From a virus: a stretch of DNA of 32,185 nucleotides. Positions 8,379 through 16,051 of the stretch are shown here, piece after piece; position 1 is the stretch's first letter; every line of letters begins with the position of its first letter. The stretch lies in the IMG/VR virus record IMGVR_UViG_3300005935_000073, positions 1-32,185 of that record; one strand, given 5' to 3'. Below the pieces are notes generated by a model. It was given only the letters and a program-made list of their open reading frames with translations, was not told the origin of the DNA and did not search any database. The position numbers and the translations under genes were made by a program.

Positions 8379-8827
8379 TCCAGTCCTGCTTCTTTCAAAA
8401 ATGATTTTATATCTATGAACTCAGGGACTGATGTTGTGATAACATCCCAGCCTTTAGACTCTAATGGAGAAGCATATTCCATTCCTGCCACGCCTATGAG
8501 CCACATTTTGCCATCTGTAAGCATCCCTTCATCCATAATTACATCATCAACAGCTTTCTCTGCATAATATTTGGATTCTTCACCTGAATTGTCTCCCCCA
8601 GAATAGTCACTGTATAGTGTTCTCCCATCCTGAACAACATCATAAGCAATAGAACCTCTGAGATTTGATGTCCTGTCTTCATAATCCCCATAAGTTCTGG
8701 CATCATTCACAAACTGTTCACCAAAAAAAGCAAGCCCTTCTGCAAGTTCTTTCTCTTTATTGTCAACAAATTTGTCAATGTTACTGAACATCAGTGGAAG
8801 TGAGAAGGCGGCTGTTAATCCCAGCAT
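8375..8827 (-). CDS. HK97 gp10-like head-tail/tail completion protein
   Basis: This 150-residue protein shows the pattern of the HK97 gp10-like family: an N-terminal helix, FFGEQFVNDARTYGDYEDRT, then LRGSIAYDV, and a late GMEYASPLESKGWDVI segment in which an Ala-rich turn precedes the ESKG motif. Members sit at the head-tail interface between the connector proteins and the tail terminator, exactly as here. The start overlaps the previous stop as TAATG, so it is translationally coupled. I am fairly confident of the family because of the characteristic EYAxxxExKG signature, while the precise structural role is inferred from homologous systems. Confidence 0.8.
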   Translation of the reverse strand: MLGLTAAFSLPLMFSNIDKFVDNKEKELAEGLAFFGEQFVNDARTYGDYEDRTSNLRGSIAYDVVQDGRTLYSDYSGGDNSGEESKYYAEKAVDDVIMDEGMLTDGKMWLIGVAGMEYASPLESKGWDVITTSVPEFIDIKSFLKEAGLE

Positions 8828-9150
8828 TATATTTGCACCTCAGTGTGAAGTTGATAATTCAACAGATTAATTATTGAGAATTTCTCAACATAATCATCAA
8901 GTGATGTTGTGAGAGTTGCTGTTTCTCTGTCAATTGTTTGAGCAATTAAAGGTGTGCTGATTGAATATCTGACTTTTTTTCTGTTCCCATCAGTATCAAT
9001 GGCATATCTCTCAGTCTGTGGCTGTGCATTAGCCACAGTTGAGAGAGTTGTCAGAGTTCCCTGAGTATATGCACCAGATGTGGCGTTAAAATACTCAGTT
9101 CCATCCATCCATGAAATGACAACAGTATTTGGAAACCTTTGGAATCCCAT
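8827..9150 (-). CDS. Head closure / head-tail connector-like protein
   Basis: The product has 107 residues and is mostly beta. It begins MGFQRFPNTVVISWMDGTEYF and contains a region with KVRYSISTPLIAQ followed by RETATLTTSLDDYVEKFSI. The gene lies between the gp6-like adaptor and the gp10-like gene, where siphoviruses encode the head-closure (stopper) protein, a small beta-barrel that plugs the portal-adaptor channel. The WMDGTEYF and KVRYSI strands are compatible with such a barrel. A moderate AAGGAATTGG site precedes the start. The family is not recognised beyond this, and the assignment is mostly positional. Confidence 0.58.
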   Translation of the reverse strand: MGFQRFPNTVVISWMDGTEYFNATSGAYTQGTLTTLSTVANAQPQTERYAIDTDGNRKKVRYSISTPLIAQTIDRETATLTTSLDDYVEKFSIINLLNYQLHTEVQI

Positions 9151-9161
9151 AAGCCAATTCC

Positions 9162-9506
9162 TTACCAGAAATTTGTCCTTGCCACAGAGACTTTCCCTGT
9201 GACTTCAGGAACATTTGCCTGACTTGAAATCTCAGGAAGTACAAGTCCCCACTTATCATATAACCTCTTTCTCAGTTCAAGGAGTTTCTCAACTGGGTAT
9301 TTTATCCCTGTCCTTCCATCACTGAGTTCAGGATGTCCGGAAAGAGAGAGGTATATGTCAGCCATCACCAAATCAATGCTCTGTTCTGCACTGGCTGTGT
9401 ATGTTCCACCAGTTGCAATCCCTGCATCAAGCAGAGATTTCTCAAACAGATTGTCGTTTTGGCTTCGATATTCAGTCAATGACTTTAATGCTTCAAGATT
9501 TGTCAT
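9162..9506 (-). CDS. Head-tail adaptor (gp6-like) protein
   Basis: This 114-residue, largely alpha-helical protein follows the capsid gene with only a 3-bp gap and a poor Shine-Dalgarno, suggesting translational coupling. Segments such as LEALKSLTEYRSQNDNLFEK, IDLVMADIYLSLSG and VEKLLELRKRLYDKWGLVLP fit the helical head-tail adaptor that binds the portal ring (HK97 gp6 / SPP1 gp15 type). The polar C-terminal tail ending in VSVARTNFW is typical in length of such adaptors. Position directly after the major capsid gene and before the beta-barrel stopper candidate supports the call. No family motif is decisive. Confidence 0.6.
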   Translation of the reverse strand: MTNLEALKSLTEYRSQNDNLFEKSLLDAGIATGGTYTASAEQSIDLVMADIYLSLSGHPELSDGRTGIKYPVEKLLELRKRLYDKWGLVLPEISSQANVPEVTGKVSVARTNFW

Positions 9507-9509
9507 TTT

Positions 9510-10592
9510 TTATGACCATACAGTTGCAAGAACATACATATTGAAACATTCATCAACACGTGTCCATGAAGGGAATGCATTGCATTCACCCTTTGTGAAT
9601 TCCTGAACAGGATCAACATCAGAGAATTTCGTTATTAAGACACCATCTGCCTTGCTCTGAGTAACCTGTTTCGGTGGATTATCCTCTTCAGCGATTGGAC
9701 CGTAGAGCATTCTTCCAACAGCGAGATCGGGAATGAAAGTCACATATCCAGTTGTCCACGGATTTGCTGTGGTCTGAGTATGATCATCATCCTCAATCGT
9801 AATGGTCTGATCGATGATAAGAATTGTCGGAAGAGCACGGGCTTTCAACATATCATTTGCCTGTTCTTTTGTAGGAGTCAATTTAATTCCTGCTCCAGCA
9901 TAAATAAAACCATAAGTGTAGTTCTTGGTCTCAGTTGATGTTGAGAAATATCCCCAATCAGTTTCATTCATGAGAGCATATTTCAAGGTCACACCATATG
10001 TTTTGGCAGTAGCTACGGTTGTAATAAAATCAGTGATTGGAGTTGTAGTTCCAACTGCACCAGACCACGCTATTGCCGCGGCTGATTTATTAGCACTTGG
10101 CATCTGGAAATCAATCGCAGATTCAGTCACAATTCCATTGTTTACAGATTTTGTGAGTGTCAGTGCCGGATAAGAAAGGATTTTTAAGGCTATCCATTCA
10201 AGTCTTCCTCTGACTGATTTGTGGACAAAATTTACATCATCAAACACAAGTTTCAGGAGTTTATCTTGGTCAGGATTTGCCATGCGTTTTAACTGATTAT
10301 ATTTGTTCAAATCAGTTTCCTGCATAACTCTCTTGACTCGTTCTGAAGGAATCGTTCCGGTCAGCTTGTCGATGACTTTGCGTGTTTTGATTGGAGCGGA
10401 TGAATTATAAGATACAATATCAGCCGCAACAGGTCTTCCCTCAGAACCGATCAGAGTATCATACTTCAATTCATCTGTGGATTCGGCAGGGAAGAAATCG
10501 GGATAATAAAAAAGCAGTGGTAAGAGATTATTTATATAAGTCCCAATGGACTTTTTATTAATCTCGCTAAGTAAACTATATTGCATACCCAT
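9510..10592 (-). CDS. Major capsid protein, phage capsid E type (HK97 fold)
   Basis: This 360-residue protein has the hallmarks of the phage major capsid protein E family: an N-terminal arm (YYPDFFPAESTDELKYD), the basic E-loop-like region SSAPIKTRKVIDKLTGTIPS followed by RVKRVMQETDLNKYNQL, a spine helix, and a late GYVTFIPDLAVGRMLYGP segment. The protein forms the icosahedral shell. It is preceded by decoration and scaffold genes and followed by connectors, the standard order. A good AAGGAG site lies 8 nt before the ATG. The C-terminus ends in a domain rich in aromatic and hydrophobic residues (NMYVLATVWS). Length is normal for the family. Confidence 0.88.
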   Translation of the reverse strand: MGMQYSLLSEINKKSIGTYINNLLPLLFYYPDFFPAESTDELKYDTLIGSEGRPVAADIVSYNSSAPIKTRKVIDKLTGTIPSERVKRVMQETDLNKYNQLKRMANPDQDKLLKLVFDDVNFVHKSVRGRLEWIALKILSYPALTLTKSVNNGIVTESAIDFQMPSANKSAAAIAWSGAVGTTTPITDFITTVATAKTYGVTLKYALMNETDWGYFSTSTETKNYTYGFIYAGAGIKLTPTKEQANDMLKARALPTILIIDQTITIEDDDHTQTTANPWTTGYVTFIPDLAVGRMLYGPIAEEDNPPKQVTQSKADGVLITKFSDVDPVQEFTKGECNAFPSWTRVDECFNMYVLATVWS

Positions 10593-10628
10593 TGTTTAAT
10601 CTCCTTATATTGAATTGAATTAAAAAAA

Positions 10629-11273
10629 TCAGGAAAAGTTCATTCTTGCTGTCAGAGCAGTTTTCTGACCAGCATCAACGGGATATGGTAACTTACTTTC
10701 GTTCACTTCACCTCTGGTGACAATTCCCACATTGACATTATTGAGAGTCTTATAATCATCTTCTCTGACTCTAATAACATTTCTTGTAAAGCCTTCAGCG
10801 TCATATTGCCCGGAAAGTGTTGCCGCAACAACTGAAGAAGCGGCAGATTCTTCGCAAATAATACTGGCAGTCGCCAAATCACCAATTGCTGTCTCAGTTA
10901 CAATTGTATCTACGGTTGCGGAAGTGTGAGTGATTGAAGAAATGGTTGAAGCTGTTGCCGCACCATATTTTGAAATGAACTCACCAACCTTGAACAGACA
11001 TTTGTATGTCGCATCAGCTACCAAAGTGATAGTCACGGCGGCAGATGTAGTGCTATCTGATTTCTGAGACTTCACAACATTAAAGATGCCATCAGTGCTT
11101 GAAGATTCGGCAACCATTACTCCAGCACCAAGAACAGACATGTCAGTGGCAGATTCACTTGCCTTGATTACGCCTCCACCGGCAATATCACTCAGAATTT
11201 GTCTAAAGACGGGATCATACTGAGTACCTGATGTTTCTTGGACATCAAGATTGTTTTCTGAAAGATTTTGCAT
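10629..11273 (-). CDS. Capsid decoration-like protein
   Basis: The product has 214 residues and is rich in Ser, Thr, Ala and Val. The N-terminal SENNLDVQETSGTQYDPVF and the TRNVIRVREDDYKTLNNVNV segment near the C-terminus are interspersed with beta strands. It lies between the scaffold and major capsid genes, the slot taken by head decoration proteins of the lambda gpD/SPP1 gp12 type in many phages. Its length is larger than gpD (about 110 residues), so it may be a multidomain decoration protein or a minor capsid component. A strong AAAAGGAG site precedes the start. I recognise position and composition, not a specific family. Confidence 0.58.
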   Translation of the reverse strand: MQNLSENNLDVQETSGTQYDPVFRQILSDIAGGGVIKASESATDMSVLGAGVMVAESSSTDGIFNVVKSQKSDSTTSAAVTITLVADATYKCLFKVGEFISKYGAATASTISSITHTSATVDTIVTETAIGDLATASIICEESAASSVVAATLSGQYDAEGFTRNVIRVREDDYKTLNNVNVGIVTRGEVNESKLPYPVDAGQKTALTARMNFS

Positions 11274-11303
11274 ATTATGCTCCTTTTTCTTTCAACTTGT
11301 TAA

Positions 11304-12077
11304 TTATTTTGCTAATACTTGCCTTGAAGCCAGACCGCCAACTTCTGTTAATTCTCCAGCCTGTCTTTTGGCAAAGTCAGCAACTGTCTGGTCTGCAAAT
11401 ACGTCAGAACCAGCACTCTTTGCAGGAGTCCCACCATCAGCAACGATTTTGTCATTATCGATCTGTCTCTGTGTAGTAAACTTACCTTTCAATCCCTCAA
11501 TTTGAGTCTTGATTTTATCAGGTTCAGTTTCTGTCACAAATTCAGACCAGTCTTCAGAAATCTTTGCTTCTTTCAGGGCATCAGACACAAATGCAATCCT
11601 GTCCTTCTCTGACATATTATTTTGAACACCATTGACTGTTTCTGTCAATTTTGTGATATTCTCAACCACTGTTCCCACAAGAGTTGTGAGTTGTTCAATT
11701 CTTTGATCTTTGTCAGGATTGGTTGTCATGTCTTTGTCCTTCTCCTTGATTTTCTCCAGTTCAGCTTTTTTACTTGCTTCTTCCTCTGCAAGCCGGATCA
11801 CTTCATCTTCCTTTTCTTTGTCTGCTTTCAGTTTATCATCATGAGTTTTTACTGCTTCACTCACTCTGTTGTCTGAAATGGATTGAGTATGTTTGTCAAG
11901 TTCATCTTCAGGAATCCCTGCTTTCTTCAGTGCTTCCCTGATGCTTGCATCCCTCTCAGTCCGAACTAAATTTGCAACAGCAGACTCAATTTCAGTTGCT
12001 GAAGTAACCTTGATTTTCTCCCACAGACCCTCAGAAAGACCTACTTTTTTGAGTGCTTCCTTGATTAGAGTTTCCAT
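11304..12077 (-). CDS. Capsid scaffolding protein
   Basis: This 257-residue, highly charged helical protein has a strong coiled-coil region between about residues 80 and 120 (KEKEDEVIRLAEEEASKKAE, then ELEKIKEKDKDM) and a second helical block (RIEQLTTLVGTVVENITKLT). Ser/Ala-rich and helical ends flank these. Scaffolding proteins have this composition and sit directly upstream of the major capsid gene, as here with one decoration gene between. It is expected to nucleate procapsid assembly and then be released. No protease domain is seen in it or next to it, so scaffold removal probably does not involve a fused protease. The Shine-Dalgarno (AAAGGAAAC) is moderate. Confidence 0.78.
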   Translation of the reverse strand: METLIKEALKKVGLSEGLWEKIKVTSATEIESAVANLVRTERDASIREALKKAGIPEDELDKHTQSISDNRVSEAVKTHDDKLKADKEKEDEVIRLAEEEASKKAELEKIKEKDKDMTTNPDKDQRIEQLTTLVGTVVENITKLTETVNGVQNNMSEKDRIAFVSDALKEAKISEDWSEFVTETEPDKIKTQIEGLKGKFTTQRQIDNDKIVADGGTPAKSAGSDVFADQTVADFAKRQAGELTEVGGLASRQVLAK

Positions 12078-12120
12078 TGGTTTTTGTTTCCTTTCGATTA
12101 ATGTTTAGAGTTATTCTCTT

Positions 12121-12699
12121 TTATTCTGAGTATTCATGTATTGCAAATACCAATGATGCTGTCTGTGCTCCTGCCGCATTTGCTATTGCCGCCCAAACAC
12201 AAGTACCTACCGGGAATCTTTTACTCATAATCTGTACTTCAATCGGATTTGATTGCTGAGGATTTGTATCATCTCCCCTGAACCATATATCAGTAAAATC
12301 TCCAGCAATTTCACCAGCAGAAGCAGTTGCACCAAAATATATCCGCATTTTATATAACGTATTTGAATTTACTGCTGTAATCATAATTTTATGGAAATCA
12401 AATTGTGTCGTTCCTGCTCGAATTGGAGTATCATCTGCACCAAGTATTTGTAATGCTGTTCCGAATGTTGAATCTGCCGCCGCTGTAAAATCATAAGTAT
12501 AAAAAGCAGTGCCGGATGTATCGGCAAATACAGTCGCAGTTGGATTTTGGTTACAGCTAATTAACCGTTCAAAATTATGGAAATGCTCTTCAACTATTTC
12601 AACTTCAGAATAAACTTCGCTGTTGCTCAAGTCACCAATTGTTTCAGCTTGGATATTTAATGTGGATAGTAAAAATATAATCGGGATTAATATTTTCAT
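12121..12699 (-). CDS. Exported protein with phage virion-like domain
   Basis: The start chosen, MKILIPIIFLLSTLNIQA, overlaps the preceding stop (TAATG) and has GGGGAG upstream; an alternative ATG 15 nt earlier lacks this. The product has 192 residues. The first 18 residues are a clear Sec signal peptide with an IQA cleavage site. The rest resembles domains I recall from phage virion or surface proteins: FDFHKIMITAVNSNTLYKMR, DIWFRGDDTNPQQSNPIEVQ, and a last strand GAQTASLVFAIHEYSE. Such proteins normally lack a signal peptide. It lies in the head gene block, just upstream of the scaffold. Its destination is probably the host periplasm or surface; role unknown. Confidence 0.68.
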   Translation of the reverse strand: MKILIPIIFLLSTLNIQAETIGDLSNSEVYSEVEIVEEHFHNFERLISCNQNPTATVFADTSGTAFYTYDFTAAADSTFGTALQILGADDTPIRAGTTQFDFHKIMITAVNSNTLYKMRIYFGATASAGEIAGDFTDIWFRGDDTNPQQSNPIEVQIMSKRFPVGTCVWAAIANAAGAQTASLVFAIHEYSE

Positions 12700-13268
12700 T
12701 ATTGAACTCCCCATGTGATGTCTCTGAATATTGCTCTGATATTGCTCCCTGATTTCACCTTCCCAATTCCTTTGTCAGTTTCATCACATTTCATTAATAT
12801 TCTGAAGTCAAGTGGAATTTCATCAATAGTGGAAGCTGTGGTTGCATATCCTTTCAATACGCTGAGAGTGAACACAGTATTAACATCTGGAAGGTCAACA
12901 TAAGATGCCAGATCAGTCCATGTTCCATTCTTATTCCTTGCCTGCGGTTTCCATTCCACATCACCAGTGGCAGTCAATGCTCTGATTTCCACTTTAATGT
13001 CAAAGTATAAGTCTACTAAAAATTTGTGAGAAGGAATTGCTGTTTTCTGATTTCCGAAAACCAAGTCAATGGATTTGGTGAATAAGACAAGTTCTGCCGC
13101 CGCAGTGCCTGTTGTATCCATTGTTGAGTATTGAACTCCTGAAGAGGTCAGGTCTCCGGTAACAAGCTGGAATGTAACATCATGAGCAAGTGTGATTCCT
13201 GTCGGTGGTTCAGCCCTGAGACCTGATGGAAGAATCATCAACATTAAAACAATCAAAAGTTTTTTCAT
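12699..13268 (-). CDS. Exported protein of unknown function
   Basis: I start this gene at the ATG for MKKLLIVLMLMILPSGLRA, giving 189 residues; a TTG four codons earlier is less likely. The first 19 residues form a signal peptide (KK, hydrophobic core, LRA-E cleavage). The mature part is beta-rich with FLVDLYFDIKVEIRALTATG and VEWKPQARNKNGTWTDLASY, followed by a C-terminal RAIFRDITWGVQ strand, again like a virion beta-domain. It is paired with the next exported gene and precedes the scaffold. The start lies only about 17 nt after the T tract of an intrinsic terminator, so its expression depends on readthrough or an unseen promoter. Function not recognised. Confidence 0.66.
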   Translation of the reverse strand: MKKLLIVLMLMILPSGLRAEPPTGITLAHDVTFQLVTGDLTSSGVQYSTMDTTGTAAAELVLFTKSIDLVFGNQKTAIPSHKFLVDLYFDIKVEIRALTATGDVEWKPQARNKNGTWTDLASYVDLPDVNTVFTLSVLKGYATTASTIDEIPLDFRILMKCDETDKGIGKVKSGSNIRAIFRDITWGVQ

Positions 13269-13284
13269 AACTGCCCCCAAACAT

Positions 13285-13322
13285 AAAAAAAGCCAAGAGA
13301 TATTGACATCATCTTGGCTTTT
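13285..13322 (-). terminator. Intrinsic terminator at the end of the DUF2292-like gene
   Basis: On the minus strand an 11-bp stem (AAAAGCCAAGA / TCTTGGCTTTT, arms 13312-13322 and 13288-13298) is followed by a run of 7-8 T. The loop is 13 nt. It lies about 37 nt beyond the stop codon of the small gene and about 17 nt before the start of the next gene. It would also stop transcripts coming from the terminase-portal side. Confidence 0.82.
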
Positions 13323-13358
13323 CCAACTATGATTTGAATTATAATTCAGATTATAATA

Positions 13359-13535
13359 TTATTTTATGGTCTCAGACCTCTTAATATACACTGGTTTTCC
13401 AGCTTGTATAACAATATTAATTTCACCATAAAAGGGTCTGTTTATTTCATTGCGTATCTCGCCAGATTTTTCACATAGATTCCTCACATTTTTTATTAAT
13501 AACATAGAAGGAATGTTTTTATTTTGTTTTAACAT
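13359..13535 (-). CDS. DUF2292-like small protein, moron-like gene
   Basis: A 58-residue frame starts MLKQNKNIPSMLLIKNVRNL and ends with an IVIQAGKPVYIKRSETIK tail. The tail (YGEINIVIQAGKPVYI) matches the pattern of the small DUF2292 family, whose members share a YGSITIIIQDGKVVQIE-like strand pair and end soon after. Function of the family is not known. The gene is enclosed by its own promoter on one side and an intrinsic terminator on the other, and is not overlapped by neighbours, unlike nearly all genes here. That arrangement is typical of morons. The predicted start of transcription lies within a few bases of the ATG, so the mRNA may be leaderless; GGTGAT upstream would be an alternative ribosome site. 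Confidence 0.72.
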   Translation of the reverse strand: MLKQNKNIPSMLLIKNVRNLCEKSGEIRNEINRPFYGEINIVIQAGKPVYIKRSETIK

Positions 13536-13544
13536 ATCACCATC

Positions 13545-13573
13545 ATAATATTAAAGTTTTTCGTTATTGTCAA
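13545..13573 (-). promoter_or_regulatory. Sigma70-type promoter for the DUF2292-like gene
   Basis: TTGACA (complement of 13568-13573) and TATTAT (complement of 13545-13550) are separated by exactly 17 bp. The expected transcription start falls about 7 nt downstream, between 13538 and 13535, essentially at the ATG. It lies in the short gap after the upstream gene, so it can act independently of the operon. Confidence 0.75.
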
Positions 13574-13578
13574 GTTAT

Positions 13579-14031
13579 TTAAATATAATTCAATTCAATG
13601 TCTATTTTTTTAACACTTGGATATAATCCAGCAGGATAAGGCATATCATACTTTATATCCCATTCTTTTTTTAATGCAAACATAAAATCTTTGCTTATAT
13701 CCTGAGGATGTAACAATATTAAGTTAGCAAGTTTTTCTATTAAGCTCTTTTTATTATACCACTTAATAGTAATAGCACTTTCAAGAAACATTTTATCAGT
13801 TTCATCTGCGGCTTCATATTCAGGTGTCATGTGTAAGAAATCAAGTTCAGTTCTTATAAATTCTTTCGGATGTTTATGTGCTTCAATATATCTATTCAAG
13901 TCAGACTCAGATAATCTCCATTCTCCCATTATTTGAAATGCTTCGGGGAATATTTTCTTGAATTGTTTTTCTGTTGGGATAGATTCACTAAGAATTTCTG
14001 ACACTGATTCTTTCGTAAATAGCTTTTCCAT
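13579..14031 (-). CDS. Hypothetical protein, charged and helical
   Basis: This 150-residue protein is not recognised. It is predicted to be mostly alpha-helical with many Glu and Lys residues (EKLFTKESVSEILSESIPTE at the start; ADETDKMFLESAITIKWYNK in the middle) and ends VKKIDIELNYI. No Cys pairs, signal peptide or membrane segment are present. A strong AAAGGAG site lies 7 nt before the ATG. It follows the zinc-finger nuclease-like gene by 15 bp, ahead of the moron-type unit, so it is the last gene of the accessory stretch transcribed from the cassette. Size and charge would fit a DNA- or protein-binding accessory factor, but nothing in the sequence specifies one. Confidence 0.6.
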   Translation of the reverse strand: MEKLFTKESVSEILSESIPTEKQFKKIFPEAFQIMGEWRLSESDLNRYIEAHKHPKEFIRTELDFLHMTPEYEAADETDKMFLESAITIKWYNKKSLIEKLANLILLHPQDISKDFMFALKKEWDIKYDMPYPAGLYPSVKKIDIELNYI

Positions 14032-14046
14032 TGTTATTCTCCTTTG

Positions 14047-15159
14047 TTAAAATGCGAATGATGGTTGAAATGATTGTGATGCTAATCCATCACACTGTTC
14101 GTTATTATTCTGTTTCTGTGCAAATGCAATTACTTGAATGTCAGTTATTGAATATATTCTCGGATTATCCTCTTGCTTTAGTCTTGCAAACCAATAATTA
14201 GGAAACTGTCTCATTATTTTGGATTGCCGAGCAATGTCTTTTTTAATTTGTTTTTTGTTTCTCCAATGATATGGTTCGTCCCATTCGATAATCATTTTAT
14301 GCTCATGGTTTATATAATCAAGGTGATATCCAAGTGTCCTATATTCACCTTTTTTGTTTTCTGATTCCGCATGTTGCCCAAGTGTATTATTTGTTTTGTC
14401 AAACTGATTAAACCACTTGCATGCTCGCTTGTTATATGCTACATGTAGTTGTGGACTTTGTGGATTTTCTCTTATATAATCCGAATAACAGTTTGGTGAG
14501 CAAAATTTACCCCCGCCTCTTTTTATTTCTGAGGGAACTACTGTAAATGTTTTATTACAGTATTTACACCTCTTGATAATTCTTGTTATTTTGTTTTTGT
14601 CGGCACATTGTTTAGAACAGAAACTCATGTTTTTTCTTGATGCTGATACATATTTTTCCTCCCCACACCGCTGACATATTATTTTCACCTTGTCCATTCT
14701 GATACTATCAGAAAAACATGTTTTAGAACAGAACGGCTGATTTCTGCTTATATATGGTACTTTTTTTGTTTTTCCACATTGCTTGCAAGTTATTTTATAT
14801 TTATGATTCACTTTGTTTTTATAGTAGTCACTCCCATATATCTTTATTTTTATTTGTTTACATTTGATACATAATTTGCAGTTTCTGTTCTTTGCTTCAA
14901 ATAAAATCCCACACTCCTTGCATCTTATTTTTACTGGCTTCTTCCACATAGATTCCATTTGACATTTCTTTGAACAATATTTATTTGGTATCGATGCATA
15001 TTTAACTTTAAATATTTTTCCACAGTATAAACAATTTCTTGAGACAGGTGGTTTTTTAAGAAATAATGAAAAACATTTTTTATTACAATATTTTTGATTT
15101 ATTCTTGATGGTGATACCATTCTCTTTGCCCCACACTGCTTGCATGTTATCTCAACCAT
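14047..15159 (-). CDS. Six zinc-finger protein with Vsr-like/EDxHD nuclease-like C-terminus
   Basis: The 370-residue protein starts with six tandem zinc modules of the form CxxC-x(15-18)-CxxxC: Cys6/9/25/29, 43/46/62/66, 80/83/97/100 (variant spacing), 125/128/144/148, 162/165/181/185 and 198/201/220/224. Each CxxCG is followed by a basic loop and a C-S/N-K-x-C knuckle. The C-terminal part contains GYHLDYINHEHKMIIEWDEP, then YHW and KKDIARQSK. This arrangement (D, then E-x-D-E-x-x-H, then D-x-x-R) resembles the Vsr-like EDxHD nucleases such as the homing endonuclease I-Bth0305I. I infer a free-standing homing endonuclease or DNA-cleaving enzyme. The start overlaps the upstream gene by 8 nt, unusual for a recent homing insertion. 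Confidence 0.72.
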   Translation of the reverse strand: MVEITCKQCGAKRMVSPSRINQKYCNKKCFSLFLKKPPVSRNCLYCGKIFKVKYASIPNKYCSKKCQMESMWKKPVKIRCKECGILFEAKNRNCKLCIKCKQIKIKIYGSDYYKNKVNHKYKITCKQCGKTKKVPYISRNQPFCSKTCFSDSIRMDKVKIICQRCGEEKYVSASRKNMSFCSKQCADKNKITRIIKRCKYCNKTFTVVPSEIKRGGGKFCSPNCYSDYIRENPQSPQLHVAYNKRACKWFNQFDKTNNTLGQHAESENKKGEYRTLGYHLDYINHEHKMIIEWDEPYHWRNKKQIKKDIARQSKIMRQFPNYWFARLKQEDNPRIYSITDIQVIAFAQKQNNNEQCDGLASQSFQPSFAF

Positions 15160-16051
15160 AATACTTCACCATTCTTGCAACATACTTGTCAACATCCTGC
15201 ATGAACTTCTTCGCATCATCTCCATATTTCAGTTTACAAATATCCTCGTGCGTCTGTCTCATTCTATCTTTCAGTTCTACATCTTCTTTTTCATACTGTG
15301 AGAATATCTGATAATACGCATTTGCAATCAGGACAGGCATATCTCTCATTGTCTTTGATCTATCTTTTGAAATGCTGTTCTGATTATCCAGCGTATAAGG
15401 CACTGAATATACTGTTGAAGGGAATATATACTTCACCAAACCTTCTTGAATCATGATATTGGCTGTCAGGCTGTCTTCTGCATAATCAAGTCTCTTAACA
15501 CCTATTCCTTCCAACATTTTCTGTACTTCTGTTATTGCTTTAATAACCATCTCTTTTTTGAGAATTGTATTATTAATCGCAACAAGCCCGGAGTGATTAA
15601 CAAACTGACTGACAACATACTGCTCTGGATTGAGATATTGAGGAATATTCCAAACAACTCCATTTGGCTTTCCATTGACAAATATTTGTTTCGGAATTGT
15701 AATCATTGTGTCCGGTAACTTTGAGTCAAGATCAAACTTCAGTCCTTCAAGATATGAGAATGAGAATGGATCGTCAATATCAGTCATGAGAATATCACTA
15801 TACTTTGCAAGTTCAACGCCAAATTTCCTTGCATATAATTGACCTTTGTTCTCTAAATAAGATACAACTGAGACATCAAGATGCTTACAGTCTTTTTTCA
15901 GTCCAAATAACAGTTCAAGAGTCCTGTCAGTAGAACCATCATTAACGAATATGAATTCAGCTTCCTTATCCAGATATGGCATGAGTTCTTTTGTTCTGTT
16001 GAGAATATGTTCTTCTCCATTATAAACTGGGATGATAATCGATATTTTCAT
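15152..16051 (-). CDS. Family 2 glycosyltransferase
   Basis: This 299-residue protein has a GT-A domain: MKISIIIPVYNGEEHI at the N-terminus, the nucleotide-sugar-binding motif VNDGSTDRT at 36-44, ENKGQLYARKFGVELAKYSD, and the metal-binding DIDD at 91-94. The C-terminal part (about 180-299) is helical and acidic, as in many polysaccharide-type GT2 enzymes. No transmembrane segment is visible, so it is likely cytoplasmic. The stop of the next gene upstream overlaps its start (ATGA), so it is coupled to the radical SAM gene. The substrate cannot be read from sequence. It belongs to a cassette with two further glycosyltransferases, an epimerase and two methyltransferases, so it probably adds one sugar of a short glycan. 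Confidence 0.88.
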   Translation of the reverse strand: MKISIIIPVYNGEEHILNRTKELMPYLDKEAEFIFVNDGSTDRTLELLFGLKKDCKHLDVSVVSYLENKGQLYARKFGVELAKYSDILMTDIDDPFSFSYLEGLKFDLDSKLPDTMITIPKQIFVNGKPNGVVWNIPQYLNPEQYVVSQFVNHSGLVAINNTILKKEMVIKAITEVQKMLEGIGVKRLDYAEDSLTANIMIQEGLVKYIFPSTVYSVPYTLDNQNSISKDRSKTMRDMPVLIANAYYQIFSQYEKEDVELKDRMRQTHEDICKLKYGDDAKKFMQDVDKYVARMVKYYG

